Source: Glandiceps talaboti
Lineage: Eukaryota; Hemichordata; Enteropneusta; Spengelidae
Length of the DNA: 64,000 bases
Direction: 5' to 3'
Assembly (NCBI RefSeq): GCF_964340395.1
Contig: NC_135565.1
Span: forward strand, 1,775,001 to 1,839,000
Position numbers and translations under genes: made by a program. The notes beneath the pieces were generated by a model. The model was not told the origin of the DNA and did not search any database. It was given only the letters and a program-made list of their open reading frames with translations. Shown here in pieces: positions 1 to 59,400 of the stretch. Each line of letters opens with the position of its first letter. Position 1 is the stretch's first letter.

Positions 1-3000
1 CGGATAACTATTCAAGTAATTATACAGTACACAGATAACTATTCAAGTAAATATACAGTACACGGATAACTATTCAATTAATTATACAGTACATGGATAA
101 CTATTCAATTAATTATACAGTACATGGATAACTATTAAAGTAATTATACAGTACACGGATAACTATTAAAGTAATTATACAGTACATGCATAACTATTAA
201 AGTAATTATACAGTACATGCATAACTATTAAAGTAATTATACAGTACATGCATAACTATTCAAGTAAATATACAGTACATGGATAACTATTCAAGTAATT
301 ATACAGTACACGGATAACTATTCAAGTAATTATACAGTACACGGATAACTATTCAAGTAATTATACAGTACACGGATAACTATTCAAGTAATTATACAGT
401 ACACAGATAACTATTCAAGTAATTATACAGTACACGGATAACTATTCAAGTAATTATACAGTACACGGATAACTATTCAAGTAATTATACAGTACACGGA
501 TAACTATTCAAGTAATTATACAGTACACGGATAACTATTCAAGTAATTATACAGTACACGGATAACTATTCAAGTAATTATACAGTACATGCATAACTAT
601 TCAAGTAATTATACAGTACACGGATAACTATTCAAGTAATTATACAGTACACGGATAACTATTCAAGTAATTATACAGTACATGCATAACTATTCAAGTA
701 AATATACAGTACACGGATAACTATTCAAGTAATTATACAGTACAAGGATAACTATTCAAGTAAATATACAGTACACGGATAACTATTAAAGTAATTATAC
801 AGTACATGCATAACTATTAAAGTAATTATACAGTACATGGATAACTATTCAAGTAAATATACAGTACACGGATAACTATTCAAGTAATTATACAGTACAC
901 GGATAACTATTAAAGTAATTATACAGTACATGGATAACTATTCAAGTAATTATACAGTACATGGATAACTATTCAAGTAATTATACAGTACACAGATAAC
1001 TATTCAAGTAATTATACAGTACATGGATAACTATTCAAGTAATTATACAGTACACGGATAACTATTCAAGTAATTATACAGTACACGGATAACTATTCAA
1101 GTAATTATACAGTACACGGATAACTATTCAAGTAATTATACAGTACACGGATAACTATTCAAGTAATTATACAGTACATGGATAACTATTCAATTAATTA
1201 TACAGTACATGGATAACTATTAAAGTAATTATACAGTACATGGATAACTATTCAAGTAAATATACAGTACATGGATAACTATTCAAGTAATTATACAGTA
1301 CACGGATAACTATTAAAGTAATTATACAGTACATGGATAACTATTCAAGTAATTATACAGTACATGGATAACTATTCAAGTAATTATACAGTACACAGAT
1401 AACTATTCAAGTAATTATACAGTACACAGATAACTATTCAAGTAATTATACAGTACACGGATAACTATTCAAGTAATTATACAGTACACGGATAACTATT
1501 CAAGTAATTATACAGTACACGGATAACTATTCAAGTAATTATACAGTACACGGATAACTATTCAAGTAATTATACAGTACACGGATAACTATTCAAGTAA
1601 TTATACAGTACACGGATAACTATTCAAGTAATTATACAGTACACAGATAACTATTCAAGTAAATATACAGTACACGGATAACTATTCAAGTAATTATACA
1701 GTACACAGATAACTATTCAAGTAAATATACAGTACACGGATAACTATTCAAGTAATTATACAGTACATGGATAACTATTCAAGTAATAATACAGTACCCG
1801 GATAACTATTCAAGTAATTATACAGTACAAGGATAACTATTCAAGTAATTATACAGTACATGCATAACTATTCAAGTAATAATACAGTACACAGATAACT
1901 ATTCAAGTAATAATACAGTACACGGATAACTATTCAAGTAATTATACAGTACACGGATAACTATTCAAGTAATTATACAGTACACGGATAACTATTCAAG
2001 TAATTATACAGTACACGGATAACTATTCAAGTAATAATACAGTACACGGATAACTATTAAGTAATTATACAGTACATGGATAACTATTCAAGTAATTATA
2101 CAGTACACGGATAACTATTCAAGTAATTATAAAGTACACGGATAACTATTCAAGTAAATATACAGTACACGGATAACTATTCAAGTAATTATACAGTACA
2201 CGGATAACTATTCAAGTAATTATACAGTACATGGATAACTATTCAAGTAATTATACAGTACATGGATAACTATTCAAGTAATAATACAGTACACAGATAA
2301 CTATTCAATTAATTATACAGTACATGGATAACTATTCAAGTAATTATACAGTACACGGATAACTATTCAAGTAATTATACAGTACACGGATAACTATTCA
2401 AGTAATTATACAGTACACGGATAACTATTCAAGTAATAATACTGTACACAGATAACTATTCAATTAATTATACATTACATTGATAACTATTCAAGTAATT
2501 ATACAGTACACGGATAACTATTCATGACAAGTAAATATACAGTACATGGATAACTATTCAAGTAATTATACAGTACACGGATAACTATTCATTGACAAGT
2601 AATTATACAGTACACGGATAACTATTCAAGTAATAATACAGTACACGGATAACTATTCAAGTAATAATACAGTACATGGATAACTATTCAAGTAATTATA
2701 CAGTACACGGATAACTATTCAAGTAAATATACAGTACACGGATAACTATTCAGGTAAATATACAGTACATGGATAACTATTCAAGTAATTATACAGTACA
2801 CGGATAACTATTCAGGTAAATATACAGTACATGGATAACTATTCAAGTAATTATACAGTACACGGATAACTATTCAAGTAATTATACAGTACACGGATAA
2901 CTATTCAGGTAATTATACAGTACATGGATAACTATTCAAGTAATTATACAGTACACGGATAACTATTCAGGTAATTATACAGTACATTGATAACTATTCA

Positions 3001-3161
3001 AGTAATTATACAGTACACGGATAACTATTCAAGTAATTATAATATACAGTACACGGATAACTATTCAAGTAATAATACAGTACACAGATAACTATTCAAT
3101 TAATTATACAGTACATGGATAACTATTCAAGTAATTATACAGTACACAGATAACTATTCAA
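1..3161. repeat. 31-bp minisatellite (ggataactattcaagtaatt type)
   Basis: About 100 units, running off the left edge. Units differ by point changes (acacgg/acatgg/acatgc and taattat/taaatat/taataat) and a few small insertions near 2525, 2590 and 3040. It lies just past the 3' end of gene 1. Confidence 0.97.
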
Positions 3162-3195
3162 ATGTTTGACATGAATTATAAATGATTCAGAGTGT

Positions 3196-3201
3196 TTTAT
3201 T
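3196..3201 (-). promoter_or_regulatory. Poly(A) signal AATAAA of gene 1
   Basis: AATAAA on the minus strand starts two bases after the TAA stop. Cleavage 10-30 nt downstream would give a 3' UTR of only about 30-40 nt. The next satellite array begins ~35 bp past the signal, so the transcript would end just before it. Confidence 0.7.
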
Positions 3202-3202
3202 A

Positions 3203-48287
<45,085 letters not shown>

Positions 48288-49249
48288 TGTTATCCAAATT
48301 ATACCTCAAATCACATCTATACAAGTGTCATGAGAAAGATGGAACCAATTTAAAGTGAGCACTGCAGTACGTCTTGTGGAAGGTAGTGGACGTTCAATTG
48401 ATATAGCACTACACTTGTACGTCTGGTGAAAGGTAGTGAACGTTCAATTCATATAGCTATATCTTGCTTGCTTTCTGATCCATACTTTATAGACAACATA
48501 TGCTTCCGAGGCATATGTACAGGATTCTTAGTAAACTTTCCAGTAGCCAATAGGTAAGTAGTATACAGTAGCTCAAGGCACTACATGTATTAAAGGTTTA
48601 AGCTATAATTCTTGTATTGTTGTGTTGGAATTAAAGCTTAAATAAAACTCATGTAGGATTTACATTGGTCGACCTCAAGAAAAAAAGATAGGGGGGGGGG
48701 GGGCACGGCCTAGCTGCTGTAAAATGTTGTTGTTGAAATCATAGAGTAACCCTCAGGTAGACAAACTTGCCAAATTTTACACACAGCACAGAATTCTGCA
48801 AAAATGGAAGTTGAGCTAGTTTCACATATTTGGCATGATTATAATATATGCCATTTCACTCCCTTGTATACGTATTCTGTAAAAGGTATACAAAAGTGTG
48901 CATTTTTTAAATGAACAATGTCTAAGAAAAGTGGTTGATGGGAATGTAATACCTGGTACTTATAAATGTTTTTGTTCTATAAGAGAAAAATAAACAGTAA
49001 TAAAACAAAAAAATACTTGATTGCTTGGGCAGATTCTTGAAATGGTTACCTCTCTGTATTAACAGTGTGAATTCTGTTGTTAATAATGTGATCAGTGTCA
49101 GACTGAGGTTGTGTGTGTGTGTGAAGACAGAAAACGAGTTCCTGCAGACCGTTTCTTGATGCTTAGAAAGTCTCCCTGTCTCAACAATCCATGATGTTTG
49201 GCAAAATATGATCAATTTATGAAAAGTTTGTATGATGTCAGCAAAAGTT
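48288..49249. other. Candidate 5' flank of gene 1
   Basis: Upstream of the candidate start codon. It contains a 50-bp-spaced imperfect direct duplication (gtacgtcttgtggaaggtag at 48367 and gtacgtctggtgaaaggtag at 48417) and a G-tract at ~48691. No TATA box could be called with confidence. Confidence 0.45.
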
Positions 49250-49555
49250 AGATCAGTCGCCAGTCATCGACTAACAGATCAATGGATCTCCTATTTTCTT
49301 TATAGGAATAAGTGTTGTAATGATATGTTTCCAATCTGTTGGCACATGTCTACCTTTAATTGGTAATACATCTGAATATTGGGGCAAGTTTCCCCTTCTG
49401 TTGTTTAATCTTATCATACATAACCCTGTCTGATCCTGGAGATTTACGGCTAGGAAGACTATTACTGGCAGTCAGGATCTCCTCATCACTGAATGGATCA
49501 GTTGATGGTGTCCATCTGGGTTGACAGATGTCAATGTTGGACCAAGGCACCAATT
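49250..49555 (-). pseudogene. Decayed LINE reverse-transcriptase fragment
   Basis: The minus strand reads PFSDEEILTASNSLPSRKSP then GSDRVMYDKIK, the well-known start of a LINE reverse-transcriptase domain. After a frame change it reads DWKHIITTLIPIKKIGDP. Stops and frame breaks show it is dead. It lies upstream of gene 1's candidate first exon. Confidence 0.75.
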
Positions 49556-50461
49556 GGTGCTTGTTTCAATTAACACTTACACTTTTCTTTGAACCGTTTC
49601 TGAATTATTTGTGTATCAATTGAACATGTTTGTTTATCACACACACACACACACACACACAACCTCAGTTCAATTATCCTTAAGAAAGTTCTCTTCATGT
49701 TATATTTAGTATCATCTTGTCTGAAAGAGATCTTGGACAGTGAAGTGTTATTTGATGGCCATGAATGAGAAAAGGCAGCTATAGCACATGCATGTAAGTA
49801 AAGCGATACTCAGGAGGCAGGGATATAGAATTAGCAAACCCCTTACCTTCATGACATTGTCACACTTATTCAATCGATAACACACAAATGAAACCAACAG
49901 AAAATACTTGTAAATAGATTTTAATGAATATTATGGAATTGAAACTGATTTTGACAAAGCTTCATAAAAGCCATAATCCCATTTCAACTTAATATTCTGA
50001 ATTTTATTTTTAAAAAGGTATGGTGGCCAGGTCACAAAATAAAGTGATGCACCTAGTGAGCTCTGGTATTTGATGATTGTGAGAAGCTATACATATTAGA
50101 TGTGCATCAGAATATTTTAAACATTTTGGGTCATTTGACCTTGAAAATATAGGCCATGGTCAAAGTTCAAGGTCCAATTAGAAAGTTCATTATAGTTGAC
50201 ATGGTGTAGACATTCAAATGAAGTTTCTATCTACTTATAGCTTCCAGTAGAGTTTGTGGGAAAAAATTTGATTTTTGGGATGAATATGGCTGGCATTTAG
50301 TCATTATTTGGGAAATCATAATCAACGTGACCATTGCCTTCCTCATGACAAAAGTGCATATATAGACCACTGTATCTAACATTTTATCTGATTGTGCCAG
50401 GTTTGGTTGAAATCAACATGTGTAACAATTTTCAACACTGATGGTGCTGAGGCACAGCTTA
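49556..50461. other. Intergenic DNA with repeat-like segments
   Basis: Contains a short (ac)n run at 49641-49660. A segment at ~50120-50170 (gggtcatttgaccttgaaaa, ggtcaaagttcaaggtcc) resembles the body of an interspersed repeat continuing to ~50930. No gene was recognised. Confidence 0.5.
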
Positions 50462-50656
50462 ATATACCGGTAGGTGTTGGTACTTCCAGAGTTAGTGGGC
50501 ATATACCGGTAGGTGTTGGTACTTCCAGAGTTAGTGGGCATATACCGGTAGGTGTTGGTACTTCCAGAGTTAGTGGGCATATACCGGTAGGTGTTGGTAC
50601 TTCCAGAGTTAGTGGGCATATACCGGTAGGTGTTGGTACTTCCAGAGTTAGTGGGC
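50462..50656. repeat. 39-bp minisatellite, 5 nearly identical units
   Basis: Type ataccggtaggtgttggtac then ttccagagttagtgggcat. The unit is divisible by three, so it gives a spurious open frame. It is embedded in a worn interspersed repeat. Confidence 0.95.
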
Positions 50657-51120
50657 AAAATGTGAATTTTTACAAAAAATATGGCTACTGTTCAACATAC
50701 TTGTGAAGGTCAAAGGTCACAAAGGTCACAAAATATAGTTGCATATATATACTGACTATATCATCTGACATTTGTGCCAGATTTGGCTGAATTTGGTCCA
50801 TGCATGTCTGAGATACAGCAGATAATGGATGGATGAACGCACGAATACACACACGCGCACGGATGGACAAAATGCAGTAGTCTCCACTGGGCTTTGCCCA
50901 TTGACAACTATGAATAAATTGAGGAGCTGATAAAAAGCCATGGGGGATCTGATAAGACATTTAGATGAATTATATACTAGTAGTTACAAAAGGCAGTGAA
51001 TAGAGTTTGGATAAAATGTCTGTAAACTGTATCCTATAAAACCCCAGAATAACAATTAAATGAAACATTGTAATACTCTTAACACAGTGTCTGTTTATAT
51101 ATTTTCACTGTTATCTACAA
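50657..51120. other. End of an interspersed repeat and plain intergenic DNA
   Basis: Contains ggatggatgaacgcacgaat, a cacacgcgcacgg microsatellite-like end and agtctccactgggctttgcc, typical of the tail of a non-autonomous element. No gene. Confidence 0.5.
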
Positions 51121-51295
51121 AATGTTTTCAAATACATATGATAGCAATGAACATAAAGTGTTACAGTTGTATTTATTGTTTTCAAATACATATGATAGCA
51201 ATGAACATACAGCATTACACAGTTGTATTTATTGTTTTCAAATACATATGATAGCAATGAACATACAGCGTTACACAGTTGTATTTATTGTTTTA
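51121..51295. repeat. ~60-bp tandem repeat, 3 units
   Basis: ttttcaaatacatatgatag followed by caatgaacata recurs three times between 51124 and 51290. Confidence 0.9.
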
Positions 51296-51600
51296 ATATA
51301 AAGGTCATGACTAAATTTTTTCTTTAGTATCTCATATTTATCAAATCACAGAAAAATGACAAAATGAGACACCATTTAACATATATTCTGCAGGCGTATT
51401 TAGTGTATACATGTCTATAGGATATTAAAAAATATTCTTTAGTTCCGGTTACTCGACCCCACCCAGTTTTTCACACAGAACCTAAATTGTTATTTTTTTT
51501 ATGTACTTGAGAAAAAATAATAAAATCGTGAAAATTGTGAAGCCTGCAACAAATAGTGGATGTGGAAACTGACATCAACTTAAAATGACAATAAAATAGT

Positions 51601-52600
<1,000 letters not shown>

Positions 52601-52818
52601 TAAAGCCTAGTTAGGTTATGTTTCCAATTGGCTAGTGAGAAACACCATCAACCAATCACTGATAGTTGTTTTTGGTCCTCTTAAACAATGTCTCATGTAT
52701 TATAAACAGTGAGTAACCAGTGATGCTTGAGGTGGCATATTCTGCACTGGTGAATTCCAAAAAACCATGGTTTTCATAACTTCAATATCTTACAGCTATG
52801 TTTCTTTGTCTTTTCACA

Positions 52819-53062
52819 TCAATGGATCACCTGTACAATTTTTGGACCTGGTCCAACTCTCTGTGGGGGTGGCGGCAGTCGATGTGAGTGTGTCAGTCTG
52901 CCCATCAATGGTTGGAAGTCTTGCGGCCAGTGATAAATTATGGTGTTCCGTAACCATAAAGGCACACATCGGTCAGTGTAGCCAGGCATAACTACAGGTA
53001 TAATGCGATAATACCGAGATCCCTGTTCCCGATACTCTGTATGCATCAATGTGGTGATATAT
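52819..53062 (-). CDS. Gene 2 exon 5: SEFIR domain, part 2, and stop
   Basis: Acceptor TACAACAG, phase 2 (AG|A gives Arg). YITTLMHTEYREQG, RYYRIIPVVMPG and VPLWLRNTIIYHWPQDF match the end of Act1-type SEFIR domains, including the signature V-P-x-WL...YxWP. The tail LPPPPQRVGPGPK is Pro-rich and ends at TGA 52821-52819. No AATAAA is seen in the ~250 bp after the stop. Confidence 0.92.
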
Positions 53063-56000
53063 CTGTTGTAAGATGAAAGTAGGTATACAGAGATCAGAAT
53101 AAAACAAGTTTTTAAGAAAGACACAGCCCCCCCCCCCCTAAATTTATGTGGCCAATGGGTGAATTGGATTTTTTAAAATGATGACTGAGAAGGTAAAGTG
53201 TAAAGATACAAGCTGAAAGGTCATTTTGAATTAAGTTTTTATGTGTTTTTGTTTCATTGTTTTTCTGTGAGTTGCTGTTACATAAAATATGGCCATCATT
53301 CAGTAAAAAGTTATATACAAAACGATATTACTGGTTGACATGGAAAGATATATATGCTGATTACCCTCATTAATACATTGATTGATGACTAAAGACGACT
53401 CCTACCTTGTGTTTAAACTGTGATCATTTACATTGGTTGGAACCACCTCCATTTTGGCTTCCACCTCATAGGCAGCACTACAACAAACCAGAATGAAGTC
53501 ACATGTCTGGAATTGATGATTCAGCCATCCTACTCTGTCTTCTGTCACCTTGGGGAACTCCTTTCTCTTCATATCAAGTTTGACATCAAATCCATTCAAT
53601 GTAAGGTTCTCTAATAGATTTCTGACTCCATTTTTGGAGTTGATCTGGTCACTGCTGTATGTTAGGAAAACCTTGGTATTTGCTGGATGGAGATAACAGG
53701 AATGAAGGCATTAGTGATACAGCCATTCATCTATCACTATACATCAACAAAGACATTTAAACTTTTAAAGTACTGCACACATTTTATATTTAGTGAAAAC
53801 AAAACTGAACCTTTCACCTACACCTGTGGACTTGTTCACCAGTCTGATGTTCTGGGCTGGTCACATGACTCATCACTGGTGACATGTGACAAAAAAGAAT
53901 AGAATCCTGACTTTAAATGTCTTTGTTGATACAGCAAGCTACACAGATTAGCTTGCAACAATACAAATGTACAATAATACACATACATAACAATGCATTA
54001 ATTTACAGTAAATTACACAAACATACACAATCCATATATTCACCATCCCCAGATCACATCCATTGATTTACAGTAAATTACACAAACATACACAATCCAT
54101 ATATTCACCATCCCCAGATCACATCCATTCATTTACAGTAAATTACACAAACATACACAATCCATATATTCACCATCCCCAGATCACATCCATTCATTTA
54201 CAGTAAATTACACAAACATACACAATCCATATATTCACCATCCCCAGATCACATCCATTCATTTACAGTAAATTACACAAACATACACAATCCATATATT
54301 CACCATCCCCAGATCACATCCATTCATTTACAGTAAATTACACAAACATACACAATCCATATATTCACCATCCCCAGATCACATCCATTGATTTACAGTA
54401 AATTACACAAACATACACAATCCATATATTCACCATCCCCAGATCACATCCATTCATTTACAGTAAATTACACAAACATACACAATCCATATATTCACCA
54501 TCCCCAGATCACATCCATTGATTTACAGTAAATTACACAAACATACACAATCCATATATTCACCATCCCCAGATCACATCCATTGATTTACAGTAAATTA
54601 CACAAACATACACAATCCATATATTCACCATCCCCAGATCACATCCATTGATTTACAGTAAATTACACAAACATACACAATCCATATATTCACCATCCCC
54701 AGATCACATCCATTGATTTACAGTAAATTACACAAACATACACAATCCATATATTCACCATCCCCAGATCACATCCATTGATTTACAGTAAATTACACAA
54801 ACATACACAATCCATATATTCACCATCCCCAGATCACATCCATTGATTTACAGTAAATTACACAAACATACACAATCCATATATTCACCATCCCCAGATC
54901 ACATCCATTGATTTACAGTAAATTACACAAACATACACAATCCATATATTCACCATCCCCAGATCACATCCATTGATTTACAGTAAATTACACAAACATA
55001 CACAATCCATATATTCACCATCCCCAGATCACATCCATTCATTTACAGTAAATTACACAAACATACACAATCCATATATTCACCATCCCCAGATCACATC
55101 CATTCATTTACAGTAAATTACACAAACATACACAATCCATATATTCACCATCCCCAGATCACATCCATTCATTTACAGTAAATTACACAAACATACACAA
55201 TCCATATATTCACCATCCCCAGATCACATCCATTCATTTACAGTAAATTACACAAACATACACAATCCATATATTCACCATCCCCAGATCACATCCATTG
55301 ATTTACAGTAAATTACACAAACATACACAATCCATATATTCACCATCCCCAGATCACATCCATTCATTTACAGTAAATTACACAAACATACACAATCCAT
55401 ATATTCACCATCCCCAGATCACATCCATTCATTTTCTCCATCTAATCAATTAAGTAATCAATTAAGTAATCAATGTATCTATCTGTCTGTCTGTAGTAAC
55501 CTATCTACATTGTGGTTCTAGGACAAATGCCCCCTGGACAAATGCCCCAGACAAATGCCCCTGTAGGACAAATGCCCCCCCGGTAGGACTGTCATCACCT
55601 ACAAATAGAGATCGAATAGGGATTACCCTTAAAATATAGTTTTATCATGTTTATTGTATAACAGATGAATAGACAGAAGACGTTAAAAAAATATTGAATT
55701 CGACCAAAATATGGCATGATTTGGTTTTATCACTTTTATTGTATTATTACCAAAAGCGTGCTTATAAAGCTTATATTAGGCATGCTAATAAAGTCGCTAA
55801 TGTGACCAAGAAAGGCGCATTTGGGGCGGCTTCTTAGCATACGCTCTTTATCACTTGTATTGTATTATTGATGAATGGACAGAAACTGGCTTGGAAGATG
55901 TTTAATTCGACCAAGAAATGTGTGATTTCGTGTACTTATGTTAAATATTACCCTGTTCTTTTATAGGTATATTTCTTTGATCTTTCAGACTTCACACCTT

Positions 56001-56425
56001 TTTGACCAATTAGAGCACGGCAAGTGAGTCTATTTTTTCATACACTATCCGAAATCAAAGTGATTAAACCATATTTTAAGTACACCACTCATAATCACAC
56101 CCTTCTTGGTCTTTTCATTTGTAATACAATAGAAGTGATATTTTAAGTACATTGCTCAAAATCACATCTTTCAATTGCACTATGGTAGAAATGCTAACCC
56201 TAGTAAGTAACCCTAAAAAACATGCTTTTTTCGGTTGAATCGTGAGCCATCTCCTACCATAGGCATTTGTTTGGGGGCATTTGTCTGGGGAGCATTTGTC
56301 CAGGGGGCATTTGTCATGTTACCCTACATTTTATATCTGCTGATATCTGCTGATATCTGTCTGTCTGTCAAGACGTACATTTTATATCTATCTATCTGTC
56401 TGTCTGTCAAGACGTACATTTTATA

Positions 56426-56466
<41 letters not shown>

Positions 56467-59400
56467 TCATTCATCCTCAGTTCTATTTACTTATCTATCC
56501 ATCCATCAACCAATTTCTCCAGTATTAATGCACCTAGTGTGATTGTCCACTTTATTTACCTCGTGCTACACCTCGTGGAACGGCCACTGAATGTAGTCCA
56601 TCAGGTTGTAATTGACTTGGTACATTATTGTAACATGAAACAGGATGTCTGCTTCTTTGATCACACATTGGTGAAGGAGGTTGTCGTTGTACTGCTCTGT
56701 TTGCAGGCACATTATGTCTGTTCTGTACATGCTGTGACCTTTGTTCAGGGGGGTCCCTGTACCTGTCATCAGGCATTTCACTTGTATGGTGGCTATGTAC
56801 ACCTTGTGGTGGAGGCCTATCTCTAGGCCAGGTTCCCCTTTGAAGTAATGAAGCTTGTGACTCAGCCAAGGAAGATTCATCACAAATGGAGTCAGATATG
56901 CTTCTGGTGAGATTTTTGGGATGCCCTCCTTGGTGTTGGTGCATTAGTTCACTGGGTGCAGACTGTGATGATGTTGATGATCCTGTGGACGGACTTCTTT
57001 CTCTTCTTTCAATCTGCGGAGATGAGTTGCATGATGACGCCTTTCCTTCTGTCTGTGCACCCACAGGTGCCTGCCTATCATTAAACTGACGGCAACTAGT
57101 TGTACATCTGCTGGTATATTCATGGAATGGTGGTTCAATACTCAAAAGAGTCCTTGGTTCATCACAGCTTGACAATGCAATTGGGCATACAGCTGACTGT
57201 GATGTACGTTGCATGTTGTACTGCCCACTTTGAACTGCATTCTGCCTTGAGTGTAACTGTAAAGCTGATGTACACTGGGTCAGATCTCTCATCTCTACAC
57301 ATTCCTGTCTCCTGTCATTGGGGTTCACTACTTCTCTTTGTGAATATCTAGCCCTCACTTCATTGTGTGCAGACTGTGTTTGGTGATTATCATCATTGCT
57401 GTTGACAGGGTAAAACACTTGATTGTATTCATACCTCTCTGACTGCCTAACAGGTGGCGGTGCATATAAATGTGACTCACATCTCCCTGATGGACTGGTG
57501 GGTAGCTGTGCGAATTGCTGTCCCTCACCCCAAGGACATGTCTGAGACTGGTCCGAATACTGCCTAATAACAGTATTCTGTGTGTTCCGTTTAGGACTAG
57601 CATTTCCTCTGTCTTGCAATCCTGGATCACCAAGTTGACTATGGTCTTGAGTAGAATGAGTTGGTTGCCTGCCGGATATATATACATTTGGTTCCATGCT
57701 AGGATGTACAGATATTGAGAAAGATACATCTGGGGTGGTCACATTTACCTCACTTGAAGAATTAGATGAAGGAAAACTGCATGAATCTTCTTCTCCACCT
57801 CTGAAACATGATCTTTGCGATTGAAACAATTCACCAGCTGAAGTCAGAAAGGATAAGAAAGTGTATATCAGCACTGGTAAGGCTTTACTAACAATTACTT
57901 TGATCTGCTAAGGGTAATTACACATAATATCAAGTTTTATCTCCATGTCAGCATAAATACGTCGCAAAAATTTAAACTTAATATTACTGCACTTTATTAG
58001 GCAGTTTTGTTTAGTTCTGTTATTGCCAAACACATGATATCCACATGACCACATGAAGGACGTATGATGTCCACATGAAGAACATATGATGTCCACATGA
58101 AGAACATATGATGTCCACATGAAGAACATATGATGTCCACATGAAGAACATATGTCCACATGAAGAACATATGATGTCCACATGAAGAACATATGATATC
58201 CACATGAAGAACATATGATGTCCACATGAAGAACATATGATGTCCACATGAAGAACGTACATGTATGATGTCCACATGAAGAATACATGATAACTATAAC
58301 TTGCAATACCCAATATTGGCATGTAAAATCATTGATATAAATAGCATGCAATACCCATGATATCAAAATGTAATATCTATTATATCGGCATATACATACC
58401 TTGCACAATACAGAACAATGCAGAGTTAATTACCGATAGTTAGTTAAAATGGTGCTACACTAGTGGTGACATGGCGGATAGTTGCTCTCATAATTTTATT
58501 GTGTCATTTGCTTAGTGCATTGTCCTATTCTGCCAGTAAATTATAAATATCAAGCAAGAAGGTATCTAGTATGGGTTCAAGTCTGTATCAACTGTTTTTA
58601 ATACTCCTGTTGGTGTTACTTGGACATTCCTGATGGTGTTACTTGGACCTTCTCATTTCGGTTGCATTGTGTATATGGAACACAGCACTGGCCATGGTGG
58701 ATTCTACACTTACACCCGGGAATGTCTGCTATGCTCATGATTTAAAAGAAATTGGCAATATGTAAATACTTCAATGTGTCTGTGATCATTTGAATAGCTA
58801 ATGTATAATATATTGCTTGCACATTTATGTAAGGATATGCAAATTATATCCTAATATTTATGCACATTAGCCACCCCTTAATATTTTCATCTGTGGAGAA
58901 CACTACACTGTGAAGCCTGTACTAAAAAACAGAAACTATGGATAAATACCTTTGTATGCATTAATAATAACCAAGACTAGATCATTACGGACCAGTTTAT
59001 GACAAATTCTGATGAAATCCCTCAGAGTTGCATTTGGGTGGCTCTGACTCCAATATCGAAACACTTCCATCGTTGGTTTCTGTCCACAAAGCCTTTTAGC
59101 TTCTATTGCCTACAGACAGAGAAGAAAGAACAAAACAATAACGCCAATGGCATTGTAGTACAACTGTACATTTCTTTTTTAAATGTTTATCCACATACTG
59201 ATCCATGCTAGGTATAAAACTTGAAAGTTTTCATTTTCTGAATGTTTTTCCAGTTAGGCATAATTTGCATACATTTTTTTGATTGTTTTACTTACTATCT
59301 ACCAGATAATGTTACTTTAGCAAAATATACTGGCATTTGGTTGTTTAGGCCTAATTATGTCAAAATGTTTAGAACATCTACAGAACATTTCTAGAAACAT

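Noticed and set aside
1-3161. Possible CRISPR array because of regular ~31-bp repeats
   Set aside because: There are no unique spacers: the units are directly adjacent and the host is an animal.
57997-58408. Cys-Gly-His-rich minus-strand frames that look like small secreted proteins
   Set aside because: They derive from the 22-bp minisatellite in gene 2 intron 2.
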